This document shows, one piece after another, positions 34,056-42,002 of a stretch of 64,000 nucleotides of DNA. Source of the DNA: an uncultured Eubacterium sp. Lineage in GTDB: Bacteria; Bacillota; Clostridia; Peptostreptococcales; Anaerovoracaceae. The notes under the pieces were generated by a model. It had not been told where the DNA came from and ran no database searches. It saw only the letters and a list, made by a program, of their open reading frames with translations. The stretch is from contig CALCFD010000014.1 of NCBI GenBank assembly GCA_937900695.1, positions 1 to 64,000 of the forward strand. The letters run 5' to 3'. Position numbers and translations under genes: made by a program. How positions within the stretch are numbered: the first letter of the stretch is position 1; every line of letters begins with the position of its first letter.

Positions 34056-34688
34056 TTATTTGAAATTTTTCTTACATAAATCTTTTATCACACATTCTCC
34101 ACACTTTGGATTTCTCGCTGTACAGCATTGTCTTCCGTGAAAAATTAAACTATGATGGGTTTTAGACCATCTATTTTGTGGAATCCTCTTCATTAACGCA
34201 AGTTCAGTTTTAAGAACATCTGGTTCATCTACAATACCAATTCTATTAGATACTCTAAAAACATGTGTATCAACTGCTATGCGTTGATGACCAAAAGCAA
34301 CAGACATTACTACATTGGCTGTTTTACGGCCTACACCTGGTAGCTTTACTAGTTCCTCATCGCTTTCTGGAACCTTACCACCATAATCTGATACTAGCAT
34401 TTTAGACATATTTATAATGTTTTTAGATTTAGTCTTATACATACCAATAGTCTTTATTATCTGTATTACATCTTTTTCGTCTGCAGATGCCAATGTCTGT
34501 GGAGTAGGATATTTTTCAAATAGTGCAGGAGTTACTTTATTTACGCTAACATCAGTAGTCTGTGCTGAAAGAGCAACAGCTACTAAAAGTTCAAAAGGAT
34601 TTTTGTGATGCAAAGCACATTCTGCCTCAGGATACTCCTCTTCAAGTAAGTCTAGCACCATATTCACTCTATCTTTTCTCATTACCAT
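34056..34688 (-). CDS. nth: Endonuclease III
   Basis: DNA glycosylase/AP lyase for oxidised pyrimidines. About 210 residues. The helix-hairpin-helix LPGVGRKTANVV carries the catalytic Lys, and the following AVDTHVFRVSNRIG has the catalytic Asp. The C-terminal 4Fe-4S ligands are C-x6-C-x2-C-x5-C (CTARNPKCGECVIKDLC). The start is not certain: GTG 34697, ATG 34688 and ATG 34682 are in frame; I take 34688, six bases after AGGTG. All overlap the 3' end of the upstream membrane gene. Confidence 0.96.
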   Translation of the reverse strand: MVMRKDRVNMVLDLLEEEYPEAECALHHKNPFELLVAVALSAQTTDVSVNKVTPALFEKYPTPQTLASADEKDVIQIIKTIGMYKTKSKNIINMSKMLVSDYGGKVPESDEELVKLPGVGRKTANVVMSVAFGHQRIAVDTHVFRVSNRIGIVDEPDVLKTELALMKRIPQNRWSKTHHSLIFHGRQCCTARNPKCGECVIKDLCKKNFK

Positions 34689-35235
34689 CTTCTTCACCTG
34701 ACAAATTTATTTCAACACGTACTCTTTTAACTCTCCTATTATAAATCAATATGGCTAAAGTATATATATAATCGTATAACAGAAACATAACTATCCCCAT
34801 TATAGCCAATATCCATATAGATATATCTGGTAGATTTATATTACTAAAAAAAACTTCTCTAAAAAAGTTAAATGCAATTGCAAAAACCAATATAAAAGAA
34901 CCTATCTTTATTATCATCTGAGTAAAAATACCATTTTTCTTTTCAGCAAAATATTTAATAAATCCATAAACGCCAAAGAAAAATAAATATGGAATCACCC
35001 CAAACTTATTAGGTGACAATAAAAACGACAACAACAAAGCGCCTATATAAAATATAACAGCTCCCTTTAGCCCTATTTCCGAAATAACTATGCCTGTAAA
35101 AATCCCACTTATAGCATAAAGTGTTAGTTCTCCTCCTGGCACAATACTAGCCAAAGACACACAAATCGCAGCAAAAGCAAGACATACTCCACTAAGTGCT
35201 AATCTATATGTCTTTTTATTTGTTCTGCTATTCAT
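34669..35235 (-). CDS. Unrecognised polytopic membrane protein
   Basis: 188 residues with about five hydrophobic helices and a charged, basic then acidic tail (RRVKRVRVEINLSGEEDGNEKR). The first helices (YRLALSGVCLAFAAICVSLAS) resemble ECF S-components, but length and later helices do not let me assign it. It lies between the J-domain gene (21 bases) and nth (overlap). Possibly a second small-molecule carrier or a membrane partner of the J-domain protein. Confidence 0.6.
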   Translation of the reverse strand: MNSRTNKKTYRLALSGVCLAFAAICVSLASIVPGGELTLYAISGIFTGIVISEIGLKGAVIFYIGALLLSFLLSPNKFGVIPYLFFFGVYGFIKYFAEKKNGIFTQMIIKIGSFILVFAIAFNFFREVFFSNINLPDISIWILAIMGIVMFLLYDYIYTLAILIYNRRVKRVRVEINLSGEEDGNEKR

Positions 35236-35256
35236 TTTCTTACCTTCTTTCAGATA

Positions 35257-35832
35257 TTATATACAGTCGATACACCAATCCAAACAACAATAACACTGCA
35301 GAGCTTGGCAACACATATCATCGCTTGAAGAATAACCTCTACCTGCTGCTGCATTTCTGTATCCGCTGTTCATATTAACCATAGCATTTAATGCTCTTCT
35401 ATATTCTTGGTTATTTGGTTCCATATTTGTAGCTTGTTGAATCTTACTTAACGCATCATCATACCAACCTTTTTTATATGAAATCATACCAGATAGAAAT
35501 ATCCATTCGGCATTTTTATATGAAATTCTATCTAACATAGCCTCTGCTGCACCTAAATTATTTGCGTCAATTTCTCTTCTTATAACATCAAATTGAGGAT
35601 CTCTTCTCTGTGATCCACTAGAATAAGATGAACCACTAAAGTTTCTTCCATTTTTCATAATGTAATCATAAGCTTCATTTACTTCTCTTAGCTTTTCTTC
35701 TGCTAAGTCAGCCAATGGATTATTTTGATACTTATCTGGATGATATTTCTTTACTAACTGTCTATATGCTTCTTTAACCTCAGCTTCCGAAGCGTTTTCT
35801 CTTATACCTAATACTTCATATGGATTATTCAT
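35257..35832 (-). CDS. J-domain protein with C-terminal cysteine string
   Basis: 191 residues. A full J domain occupies 2-60 with the HPD motif at 31-33, so it should stimulate an Hsp70/DnaK. A Ser/Gly linker (66-76) follows, then a TPR-like helical part (about 80-152, ISYKKGWYDDALSKIQQATNMEPNN). The tail is unusual: seven Cys in residues 174-190 (CCQALQCYCCLDWCIDC). I start at ATG 35832, preceded by GAGAAGGAAG; it overlaps the DUF5685-like stop by eight bases. The tail could bind metal, form disulfides or be lipidated. Confidence 0.85.
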   Translation of the reverse strand: MNNPYEVLGIRENASEAEVKEAYRQLVKKYHPDKYQNNPLADLAEEKLREVNEAYDYIMKNGRNFSGSSYSSGSQRRDPQFDVIRREIDANNLGAAEAMLDRISYKNAEWIFLSGMISYKKGWYDDALSKIQQATNMEPNNQEYRRALNAMVNMNSGYRNAAAGRGYSSSDDMCCQALQCYCCLDWCIDCI

Positions 35833-36781
35833 CTTCCTTCTCTCCTCCATTAAGCAACTTCTCGGTCCTCTTTAAAAGTCCTACATAAATAACATTTTCT
35901 ATAATACCTTTATTTTTTTTAATATCCATTAAGTCAACTGCTTTAGCAATTTCGGCTAGATATAAAACTAATAGTCTTTCGACATCATCTTTTATTCTTC
36001 CCTTAAATGCCTCAACATCTTCCCCGTCAACATAGTTAAATCTATATATCAAAGGATTATACGCACCACTTTTTATATTGTCATCAATATCATCATACGC
36101 ATCCATAAGATAAATCCATTTACCTATATGGTATCCTATTCTAGACATAATTTGAATATTGGTCTTTATACCATCTTTAGTTATAGGTTCATCTATATCA
36201 TCTTCATAGGCAAGTTCGTCGTATACTGCATCCATAGCATGTGCCTTTGCAACAGCTCTTACACCTTCTTGGAATATATCTTCCATAATCTTTGCAAAAG
36301 CTTCTGATGCTTTATCAATGCTGCTACACTTTTCAGACTCTAGATTTTTAAGCTCATTTAAATGTTCTTCTAATCTATTACAAAACTCGGGTCTTGCTGC
36401 AGCTAACTTTTCATACTTTCCATGCATAAGCTTTGATGCAATATCTGCTGTCTTTTTACCTTCATCTTCAGCATCATCTCTTAGTTTATGCCATGCTAAT
36501 ATAAGCATTATATCTCCTGCAAAATCAATAGCTTCATTATAGGCTATAGCTTTCTTTTTAAATGGATTTGCTATACAGCGCTCCCTATTTAAATATTCAC
36601 TTTCTTCATATATAGAATCAAGGATAATCGCTAAAAAGGCAGCATCATAGCTTAACACCATTCTAGGCAATTGTCCATATCTTTTACCGATTGATTTACA
36701 AATACCACAATAGTATGCTTTGTACAGTTCTGCTTCTTTCACTTTCATTTCAGGCTTATAACTGACTACATATCCAAGCAT
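35825..36781 (-). CDS. DUF5685-like helical protein with two Asp-rich motifs
   Basis: 318 residues, nearly all alpha-helical, cytosolic. It resembles the DUF5685 family (N-terminal YKAYYCGICKSIGKRYG with a C25-x2-C28 pair). Two acidic motifs stand out: DDAED at 102-106 and DAYDD at 227-231 (continuing IDDN), 125 residues apart. That is the DxxED...DxxxD pattern and about the spacing of squalene/phytoene synthases, which bind Mg-diphosphate this way. The function is unproven. It is the first gene of a string with the J-domain protein, whose start overlaps its stop. Confidence 0.75.
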   Translation of the reverse strand: MLGYVVSYKPEMKVKEAELYKAYYCGICKSIGKRYGQLPRMVLSYDAAFLAIILDSIYEESEYLNRERCIANPFKKKAIAYNEAIDFAGDIMLILAWHKLRDDAEDEGKKTADIASKLMHGKYEKLAAARPEFCNRLEEHLNELKNLESEKCSSIDKASEAFAKIMEDIFQEGVRAVAKAHAMDAVYDELAYEDDIDEPITKDGIKTNIQIMSRIGYHIGKWIYLMDAYDDIDDNIKSGAYNPLIYRFNYVDGEDVEAFKGRIKDDVERLLVLYLAEIAKAVDLMDIKKNKGIIENVIYVGLLKRTEKLLNGGEKEDE

Positions 36782-36829
36782 AAATTCACCAGCCTTTCTC
36801 TCTTTTTTCTATACTTTATTATTCACTGC

Positions 36830-36844
36830 GTGATATTCTATCAC
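36830..36844. promoter_or_regulatory. Operator-like palindrome upstream of the DUF5685-like gene
   Basis: GTGATA-TTC-TATCAC, a perfect 6-bp inverted repeat about 50 bases before the start of the six-gene string. A minus-strand TAGAAT overlaps it and could be a -10. No regulator can be named. Confidence 0.35.
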
Positions 36845-36922
36845 ATCTACCCTTATTTATCCATAAAAGAATTAATTTATTACACATTATTCACTAAAAA
36901 ATTTAGCTTGCTTACTTTACTA

Positions 36923-36950
36923 TTGCATTTAAACAAAATAGGCGTATAAT
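36923..36950 (+). promoter_or_regulatory. thi operon promoter
   Basis: TTGCAT (36923-36928), 16-base spacer, TATAAT (36945-36950), about 20 bases before the riboswitch. Confidence 0.65.
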
Positions 36951-36969
36951 GTAATTATAAAATTTAACA

Positions 36970-37060
36970 GCAAGGGAGCTTGTATAACAGGCTGAGAGGA
37001 AGGTGTTACCTTCGACCTTATAACCTGATTTGGATAATGCCAACGTAGGAAGTCTGAATG
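36970..37060 (+). ncRNA. TPP riboswitch (THI element)
   Basis: Contains the conserved core: GGGAGCTTG, GGCTGAGAGG (36991-37000), ACCTTATAACCTGATTTGGA and ATGCCAACGTAGGAAG. The variable P3-like hairpin GAAGGTGTTACCTTC sits between. It precedes a terminator and thiS, so TPP binding should stop transcription of the thiazole operon. Together with the promoter and terminator it accounts for the 350 bases without a gene between 36782 and 37134. Confidence 0.95.
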
Positions 37061-37080
37061 TGCATAATATGATTGTATTA

Positions 37081-37110
37081 GGAAGTTGCTATGTTGGCAG
37101 CTTCCTTTTT
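37081..37110 (+). terminator. Riboswitch-controlled terminator
   Basis: 9-bp stem GGAAGTTGC/GCAGCTTCC with one G-U pair and a TTTTT tail, 25 bases before thiS. The expression platform of the TPP riboswitch. Confidence 0.85.
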
Positions 37111-37134
37111 CATTATAATCATGGAGGAAATGTT

Positions 37135-37329
37135 ATGGTAAAAATTAACGGCGAAAATTTTGATGTTGCTGGTATGAGTGTCTCAGAATATCTAAAAACT
37201 ACTAATTACCAACAACAGTATATTGCCATTGAATTAAATAGCAATATACTTCCAAAAAAAGACTACGACTCCACTATACTTAATAATAGAGACACCTTGG
37301 AAATTGTAAACTTTGTTGGAGGTGGCTGA
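37135..37329 (+). CDS. thiS: Sulfur carrier protein ThiS
   Basis: 64-residue ubiquitin-like sulfur carrier for the thiazole ring. The C-terminus ends in Gly-Gly-Gly; the terminal Gly is adenylated by ThiF and converted to thiocarboxylate. The start is the ATG 37135 behind GGAGGAAA; a longer reading frame to the left runs through the riboswitch and terminator and is not real. The stop is one base before thiF. Confidence 0.93.
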   Translation: MVKINGENFDVAGMSVSEYLKTTNYQQQYIAIELNSNILPKKDYDSTILNNRDTLEIVNFVGGG

Positions 37330-37330
37330 T

Positions 37331-37954
37331 ATGCTTAAGGAAGATATAGATAAAGAACTTATAAGGCGTCATGGTCTGGATTTTCATAATAAGATTTCAA
37401 ACTCTAAAGTTGCCATCTGCGGCTTAGGTGGACTTGGCTCTAATATTGCTACTTTACTCGCTAGAGCTGGTGTAGGAAATATTCATCTAATAGATTTTGA
37501 TAAGGTAGACCTTTCTAATATCCACAGACAATCATATTATATAAATCAAATAGGTAAATATAAAACTCAAGCTTTAAAAGAGACCTTAAAAAAAATAAAC
37601 CCTTATTTAAAAATCACCTGTGACAATATTAGATTAAATGAAAATAATATAAAAGAACTATTACAAAGTGACGAAATTATTTGCGAAGCCTTTGATGATG
37701 CTATATTTAAAGCAATGCTCACTAACAAAGTACTTGAAATATTTCCTAATAAGTACTTAATTGCAGCTTCAGGTATGGCCGGTATAGGCGATGCAAATGA
37801 GATAAAAACAGAAAAAATTAACGAACATTTTTACTTATGTGGTGACCAAATAAGCGATATCAATAATGGTCTAGGGCTTATCGCTCCTAGAGTTATGATA
37901 TGTGCTGCTCATCAAGCTCAAAAAGTATTGCAAATAATTTTTAATAAACAATAG
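37331..37954 (+). CDS. thiF: Sulfur carrier adenylyltransferase ThiF
   Basis: 207-residue E1-like enzyme that adenylates ThiS. ATP site VAICGLGGLGSNIATLLARAGVG near 25-47, then LIDFDKVDLSNIHRQ, the family's Mg/ATP loop. It is the short clostridial form without the zinc-binding CxxC pairs of E. coli ThiF. I start at ATG 37331, ten bases from GGAGG; the in-frame TTG at 37313 is within thiS and lacks a site. Confidence 0.92.
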   Translation: MLKEDIDKELIRRHGLDFHNKISNSKVAICGLGGLGSNIATLLARAGVGNIHLIDFDKVDLSNIHRQSYYINQIGKYKTQALKETLKKINPYLKITCDNIRLNENNIKELLQSDEIICEAFDDAIFKAMLTNKVLEIFPNKYLIAASGMAGIGDANEIKTEKINEHFYLCGDQISDINNGLGLIAPRVMICAAHQAQKVLQIIFNKQ

Positions 37955-37969
37955 AAAGAAGGTAATCAA

Positions 37970-38743
37970 ATGGAAAATGAAGATAAATTAATAATTGGTG
38001 GTCATGAATTTGATTCAAGATTTATTTTAGGTTCTGGTAAATACTCTTTAAACTTAATCGAATCTGCAGTCAAGGATGCTGGTGCGCAAATCATTACTCT
38101 TGCTGTACGAAGAGCCAATACAAAAGAACAAGAAAACATTCTCGACTACATTCCTAAAGGAATTACTTTACTACCTAATACTTCTGGTGCACGAAATGCA
38201 GACGAAGCAATTCGTATTGCTAGACTTGCTAGAGAACTTGGATGTGGTGATTTTATTAAAATTGAAATCATGAGAGATTCAAAATACTTATTGCCAGATA
38301 ATTACGAAACTATAAAAGCCACTGAAGTTTTAGCTAATGAAGGATTTATAGTCATGCCATATATGTATCCTGACTTAAATGTTGCTAGAGATTTAGTAAA
38401 TGCAGGAGCAGCCTCAATCATGCCTCTTGCATCACCTATAGGTTCAAACAAAGGTCTTGCTACAAAAGAATTTATACAAATTCTAATTGATGAAATTGAC
38501 CTTCCTATAATTGTTGATGCTGGTATTGGTAAACCATCGCAAGCTTGTGAAGCTATGGAAATGGGTGCAGCTGCTATCATGGCAAATACTGCTCTTGCAA
38601 CAGCTGGTGATTTACCTTTAATGGCTTGTGCATTTAAACAAGCTATTGAAGCTGGAAGAAAAGCTTATTTATCAGGTTTAGGAAGAGTTCTCATGAGAGG
38701 TGCTAGTGCATCTGATCCATTAACAGGTTTTTTACGTGACTAA
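37970..38743 (+). CDS. thiG: Thiazole synthase ThiG
   Basis: TIM-barrel enzyme that condenses deoxyxylulose 5-phosphate, dehydroglycine and ThiS-thiocarboxylate into the thiazole phosphate. 257 residues with FILGSGKYS, LLPNTSGARNADEAIRIARLARE, KIEIM, the phosphate site DAGIGKPSQA and GAAAIMANTA. GAAAGAAGG site before the ATG. Confidence 0.96.
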   Translation: MENEDKLIIGGHEFDSRFILGSGKYSLNLIESAVKDAGAQIITLAVRRANTKEQENILDYIPKGITLLPNTSGARNADEAIRIARLARELGCGDFIKIEIMRDSKYLLPDNYETIKATEVLANEGFIVMPYMYPDLNVARDLVNAGAASIMPLASPIGSNKGLATKEFIQILIDEIDLPIIVDAGIGKPSQACEAMEMGAAAIMANTALATAGDLPLMACAFKQAIEAGRKAYLSGLGRVLMRGASASDPLTGFLRD

Positions 38744-38771
38744 TACTAAAACATGAAAGGAAATGAAAACT

Positions 38772-40025
38772 ATGGAAAACAATTTTTTAATTGATTCTGA
38801 TCATCTAAGCAAATCTGCTTTAGCAAAAAAACACAAACTAGAACAAGACCCTTCATTTAGAAAAAATCATATGGAATATTTACCAGATATGGAACAAATC
38901 GAATCTGATATCATGGAAAAAGTTATGAGTCAAGTTAATGATTATGATTACAATAAATATACTGCACAAGATGTAATTCATGCTTTAGAACATAATACAT
39001 GCTCAGTTGAAGACTTTAAGGCACTTTTATCTCCAGCTGCACAACCTTTTATCGAACAAATGGCACAAAAGGCTCGTTTAGAAACTAGAAAACATTTTGG
39101 TAATACAGTTTATCTATTTACTCCTTTATATATTGCAAACTACTGTGAAAACTACTGCGTTTACTGCGGTTTTAACTGTTATAACAATATTGATCGCATG
39201 AAATTAACTATGGAGCAAATTGAACATGAAATGCAAGTTATTGCTGATTCTGGCATGGAAGAAATACTTATTTTAACCGGTGAAAGCCGCTCAATGAGTG
39301 ATATAAACTACATTGGCGAAGCTTGCAAACTCGCTAGAAAATATTTTAAAATGGTAGGCCTTGAAATTTACCCAGTAAACACAGACGAATATGCCTACCT
39401 CCATCAATGTGGAGCTGACTATGTAACTGTTTTCCAAGAAACCTATGATAGTGATAAATATGAAACACTTCATTTATTTGGACATAAAAGAGTTTGGCCT
39501 TATAGATTTGAAGCTCAAGAACGCGCTCTTATGGGCGGTATGAGAGGAGTTGCTTTTTCTGCGCTGCTTGGTCTTTCTGATTTTAGAAAAGATGCACTGG
39601 CAAGCGCTCTTCATGTATATTTTTTACAGAGGAAATATCCCCATGCAGAGATGTCTTTATCTTGTCCAAGGCTACGACCTATAATCAACAATGATAAAAT
39701 AAATCCACTTGATGTACATGAAAAACAACTATGCCAAATTATTTGTGCATATAGAATTTTCCTTCCATTTGTAGGAATCACCGTTTCTTCAAGAGAAAGT
39801 GCTTCTTTTAGAGATGGTATTATAAAAATTGCAGCAACTAAAGTATCTGCTGGTGTCTCCACTGGTATAGGCGACCATGAAGATAAATATACTGGCAAAG
39901 AAACTGATTGTGATAAGGGTGATGAGCAATTTGAAATAAATGATAACAGAAGCTTTGAAAAAATGTATAAGGATATTGCACAGGAAGGACTTCAGCCTGT
40001 GCTAAACGACTATTTATATGTTTAA
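38772..40025 (+). CDS. thiH: 2-iminoacetate synthase ThiH (radical SAM)
   Basis: Oxygen-sensitive radical SAM enzyme that cleaves tyrosine to dehydroglycine and p-cresol, the anaerobic route to the thiazole. 417 residues. The cluster motif is C-x3-C-x2-C (CENYCVYCGF) near residue 130, followed by ILTGESRS and the C-terminal BATS-like region (GITVSSRESASFRDG). The ATG at 38772 is nine bases from AAAGGA; the ATG at 38763 is nearly on top of it. Presence of ThiH in place of ThiO supports an anaerobic lifestyle. It overlaps the next gene by eight bases. Confidence 0.95.
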   Translation: MENNFLIDSDHLSKSALAKKHKLEQDPSFRKNHMEYLPDMEQIESDIMEKVMSQVNDYDYNKYTAQDVIHALEHNTCSVEDFKALLSPAAQPFIEQMAQKARLETRKHFGNTVYLFTPLYIANYCENYCVYCGFNCYNNIDRMKLTMEQIEHEMQVIADSGMEEILILTGESRSMSDINYIGEACKLARKYFKMVGLEIYPVNTDEYAYLHQCGADYVTVFQETYDSDKYETLHLFGHKRVWPYRFEAQERALMGGMRGVAFSALLGLSDFRKDALASALHVYFLQRKYPHAEMSLSCPRLRPIINNDKINPLDVHEKQLCQIICAYRIFLPFVGITVSSRESASFRDGIIKIAATKVSAGVSTGIGDHEDKYTGKETDCDKGDEQFEINDNRSFEKMYKDIAQEGLQPVLNDYLYV

Positions 40026-40608
40026 TATTATTTGTATAACTAATACAAGTCTATGTAAAAATAATTTTTTCAATCGCATAAATGAAATTGCATCAAATAA
40101 ACCCTATTCTATAGTTCTTAGAGAAAAAGAACTATCAAAAGCACAATATTTAGAGCTTGCAAAAAAGGTAATTGCTATTTGTAATGAAAAAAAAGTAACT
40201 TGTACTTTACATAGTTATCCAGATATAGCTAAAAAGCTTAATTGTAAATCTTTGCATATGCCTTTTAATCTATTACTTCAAATGAGCGAAGAAGAAAAAT
40301 CAGGATTTACCACTTTAGGTGCTTCTTGCCATTCAGTATCTGAAGCGAAAAAAGCCTACGCTTTAGGTTGTAACTATATCACTGCTGGCCATATTTTTAA
40401 AACAGATTGTAAAAAAGGAGTTTCTCCTAGAGGTCTAGATTTTTTAAAAGAAGTATGCTCTAGTGTTCCCATACCCGTTTTTGCAATAGGAGGTATTACC
40501 CCCGATAAAGTATCTCTTTTAAAGCAATCAGGTGCTAGTGGATGTTGTCTAATGAGCAGTCTTATGACTAGCGAAGATGTAACACAATTAATATCACAAT
40601 TTAAATAA
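40018..40608 (+). CDS. tenI: ThiE/TenI-family protein, probably thiazole tautomerase
   Basis: 196-residue TIM barrel of the ThiE/TenI family. Where ThiE enzymes usually read GPVF.T.TK, this protein has TAGHIFKTDCKKGVSPRG, matching the GHVFETDCKKG of Bacillus TenI, whose His is catalytic in thiazole tautomerisation. The ThiE pyrimidine-site residues are not obvious. So I read it as the tautomerase finishing the ThiG product, although thiamine-phosphate synthase activity cannot be ruled out. Overlaps thiH by eight bases; the operon has no thiC, thiD or thiM. Confidence 0.8.
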   Translation: MFNIICITNTSLCKNNFFNRINEIASNKPYSIVLREKELSKAQYLELAKKVIAICNEKKVTCTLHSYPDIAKKLNCKSLHMPFNLLLQMSEEEKSGFTTLGASCHSVSEAKKAYALGCNYITAGHIFKTDCKKGVSPRGLDFLKEVCSSVPIPVFAIGGITPDKVSLLKQSGASGCCLMSSLMTSEDVTQLISQFK

Positions 40609-40610
40609 AA

Positions 40611-40638
40611 AAACTACCAGCTCAAAAGCTGGTAGTTT
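40611..40638. terminator. Bidirectional terminator after the thi operon
   Basis: Perfect 12-bp stem AAACTACCAGCT/AGCTGGTAGTTT with a CAAA loop between convergent genes; A-run upstream, T-rich downstream. Confidence 0.85.
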
Positions 40639-40640
40639 AT

Positions 40641-41906
40641 CTATTTATAAAACTTATTAATAACTTTGATTAAATATTCTGTATCCTTAATCCCTGCAGT
40701 TTCATAAGATGAATGCATAGCAAGTTGTGGTAATCCCACATCAATAGTATTAATCGATACCTTTGTATTGGCTATACTACCAAGTGTTGATCCTCCTGGC
40801 ATATCTGCTCTATTTGTATAGATTTGATACGGTACATCTGCATCTTTACACATATCTTTAAACATAGCCGCAGAAACACCATCAGTACAATACTTTTGAT
40901 TTGCATTGTACTTTATTACAACACCTTGATTAATCATAGGACTATTAGCCCCATCACAAACTTCAGGGTGTGATGGATGATAACCATGAGCATTATCTGC
41001 AGATATCATAAAGCTTTTAGCAAGATTCATCATTTGTTCTTCTCTATCAAGATTTAGGCATAATCCTATACGCTCTAATACATATGATAAAAACATCGAA
41101 TTAGCTCCCTGCTTAGTAGAGCTTCCAACCTCTTCATTATCAAAAACACATAAAATAGAGCCATGTTCATTTTTAGCTCCCATGATAAAACCCATAAGTG
41201 CTGCAAAAGTACACTGAAGATTGTCAATACGCCCCGAACAAATAAACTCATCCATTCCGCCGCATATTTTTCCCTTATCTCTGTTGTATAAAAACAAATC
41301 GTGACCTAAAATATCACTCTCATAAACCTTAGCCTGCTGAGCTATTTGAGTCATAAAAGTCCCTTCTGCTCCTGATGTAGCATAAATAGGTAGCATATCC
41401 TTTTTAGGGTCAAATTTCTGACCGTCATTGGTTTTACGATTCATGTGAATGGCAAGATTTGGTATTATAAGAAAGTCCTTGTCAACATTCACTAACTTCG
41501 TTACGTATTTTTCATCTTCTTTTACTAAAACTCTACCTGCAACAGATAAACTTCGATCTAACCACGAATTATAAATTGCACCTCCATAAGGTTCCACATT
41601 TATACGAATATATTTTCCATCATTGTTTTCAGGATTTTCCTTAACTTTAAAAGTTGGAAAATCGCTATGTGTAGCAACTATCCTATAACCATTTATATCT
41701 TTATCTGGAATAGTAAACGCTATTAAAGAAGAATCATTTCTTACAACAAAATATTTACCACCTAACTTTATATACCAAGATTCATCCTCTTTTAGCTGTG
41801 TATACTCATTTGCCAATAATATATCCTTTACATTTTCAATAGCATGAAAAACGCTATAACTACTATCTAAAAAAGATAATAATCTTTCTGAAGTATGATA
41901 ATCCAT
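40641..41906 (-). CDS. M18 family aminopeptidase
   Basis: 421-residue two-zinc aminopeptidase of the ApeB/aspartyl aminopeptidase family, releasing N-terminal residues from peptides in the cytosol. Metal and catalytic residues are visible: ATHSDFPTF (His), SGRIDNLQC (Asp), DNEEVGSST (Glu-Glu) and QLAMHSSYE (His); ADNAHGYHPSHPE is a family signature. I start at ATG 41906 behind AAGGAGG; an in-frame ATG at 41957 has none and overlaps a terminator. Likely monocistronic. Confidence 0.94.
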   Translation of the reverse strand: MDYHTSERLLSFLDSSYSVFHAIENVKDILLANEYTQLKEDESWYIKLGGKYFVVRNDSSLIAFTIPDKDINGYRIVATHSDFPTFKVKENPENNDGKYIRINVEPYGGAIYNSWLDRSLSVAGRVLVKEDEKYVTKLVNVDKDFLIIPNLAIHMNRKTNDGQKFDPKKDMLPIYATSGAEGTFMTQIAQQAKVYESDILGHDLFLYNRDKGKICGGMDEFICSGRIDNLQCTFAALMGFIMGAKNEHGSILCVFDNEEVGSSTKQGANSMFLSYVLERIGLCLNLDREEQMMNLAKSFMISADNAHGYHPSHPEVCDGANSPMINQGVVIKYNANQKYCTDGVSAAMFKDMCKDADVPYQIYTNRADMPGGSTLGSIANTKVSINTIDVGLPQLAMHSSYETAGIKDTEYLIKVINKFYK

Positions 41907-41958
41907 AATATATTTCCTCCTTGATAATATTTTTGCATCTAAACTATGTTCTGTCAAT

Positions 41959-41989
41959 AAAAAATACCTAGCATCAATTTAGCCAGGTA
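41959..41989 (-). terminator. Terminator after purA
   Basis: 8-bp stem TACCTGGC/GCTAGGTA with one G-U pair on the minus strand, followed by TTTTTT (41959-41964). Confidence 0.75.
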
Positions 41990-42002
41990 CTTTATTAACT
42001 AA

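Noticed and set aside
34669..35235. Firm ECF S-component assignment for this membrane protein
   Set aside because: Only the first helices resemble the family; the rest does not support it.
37030..37134. N-terminal extension of ThiS
   Set aside because: The extra codons lie in the TPP riboswitch and its terminator; the proper ATG with GGAGG is at 37135.
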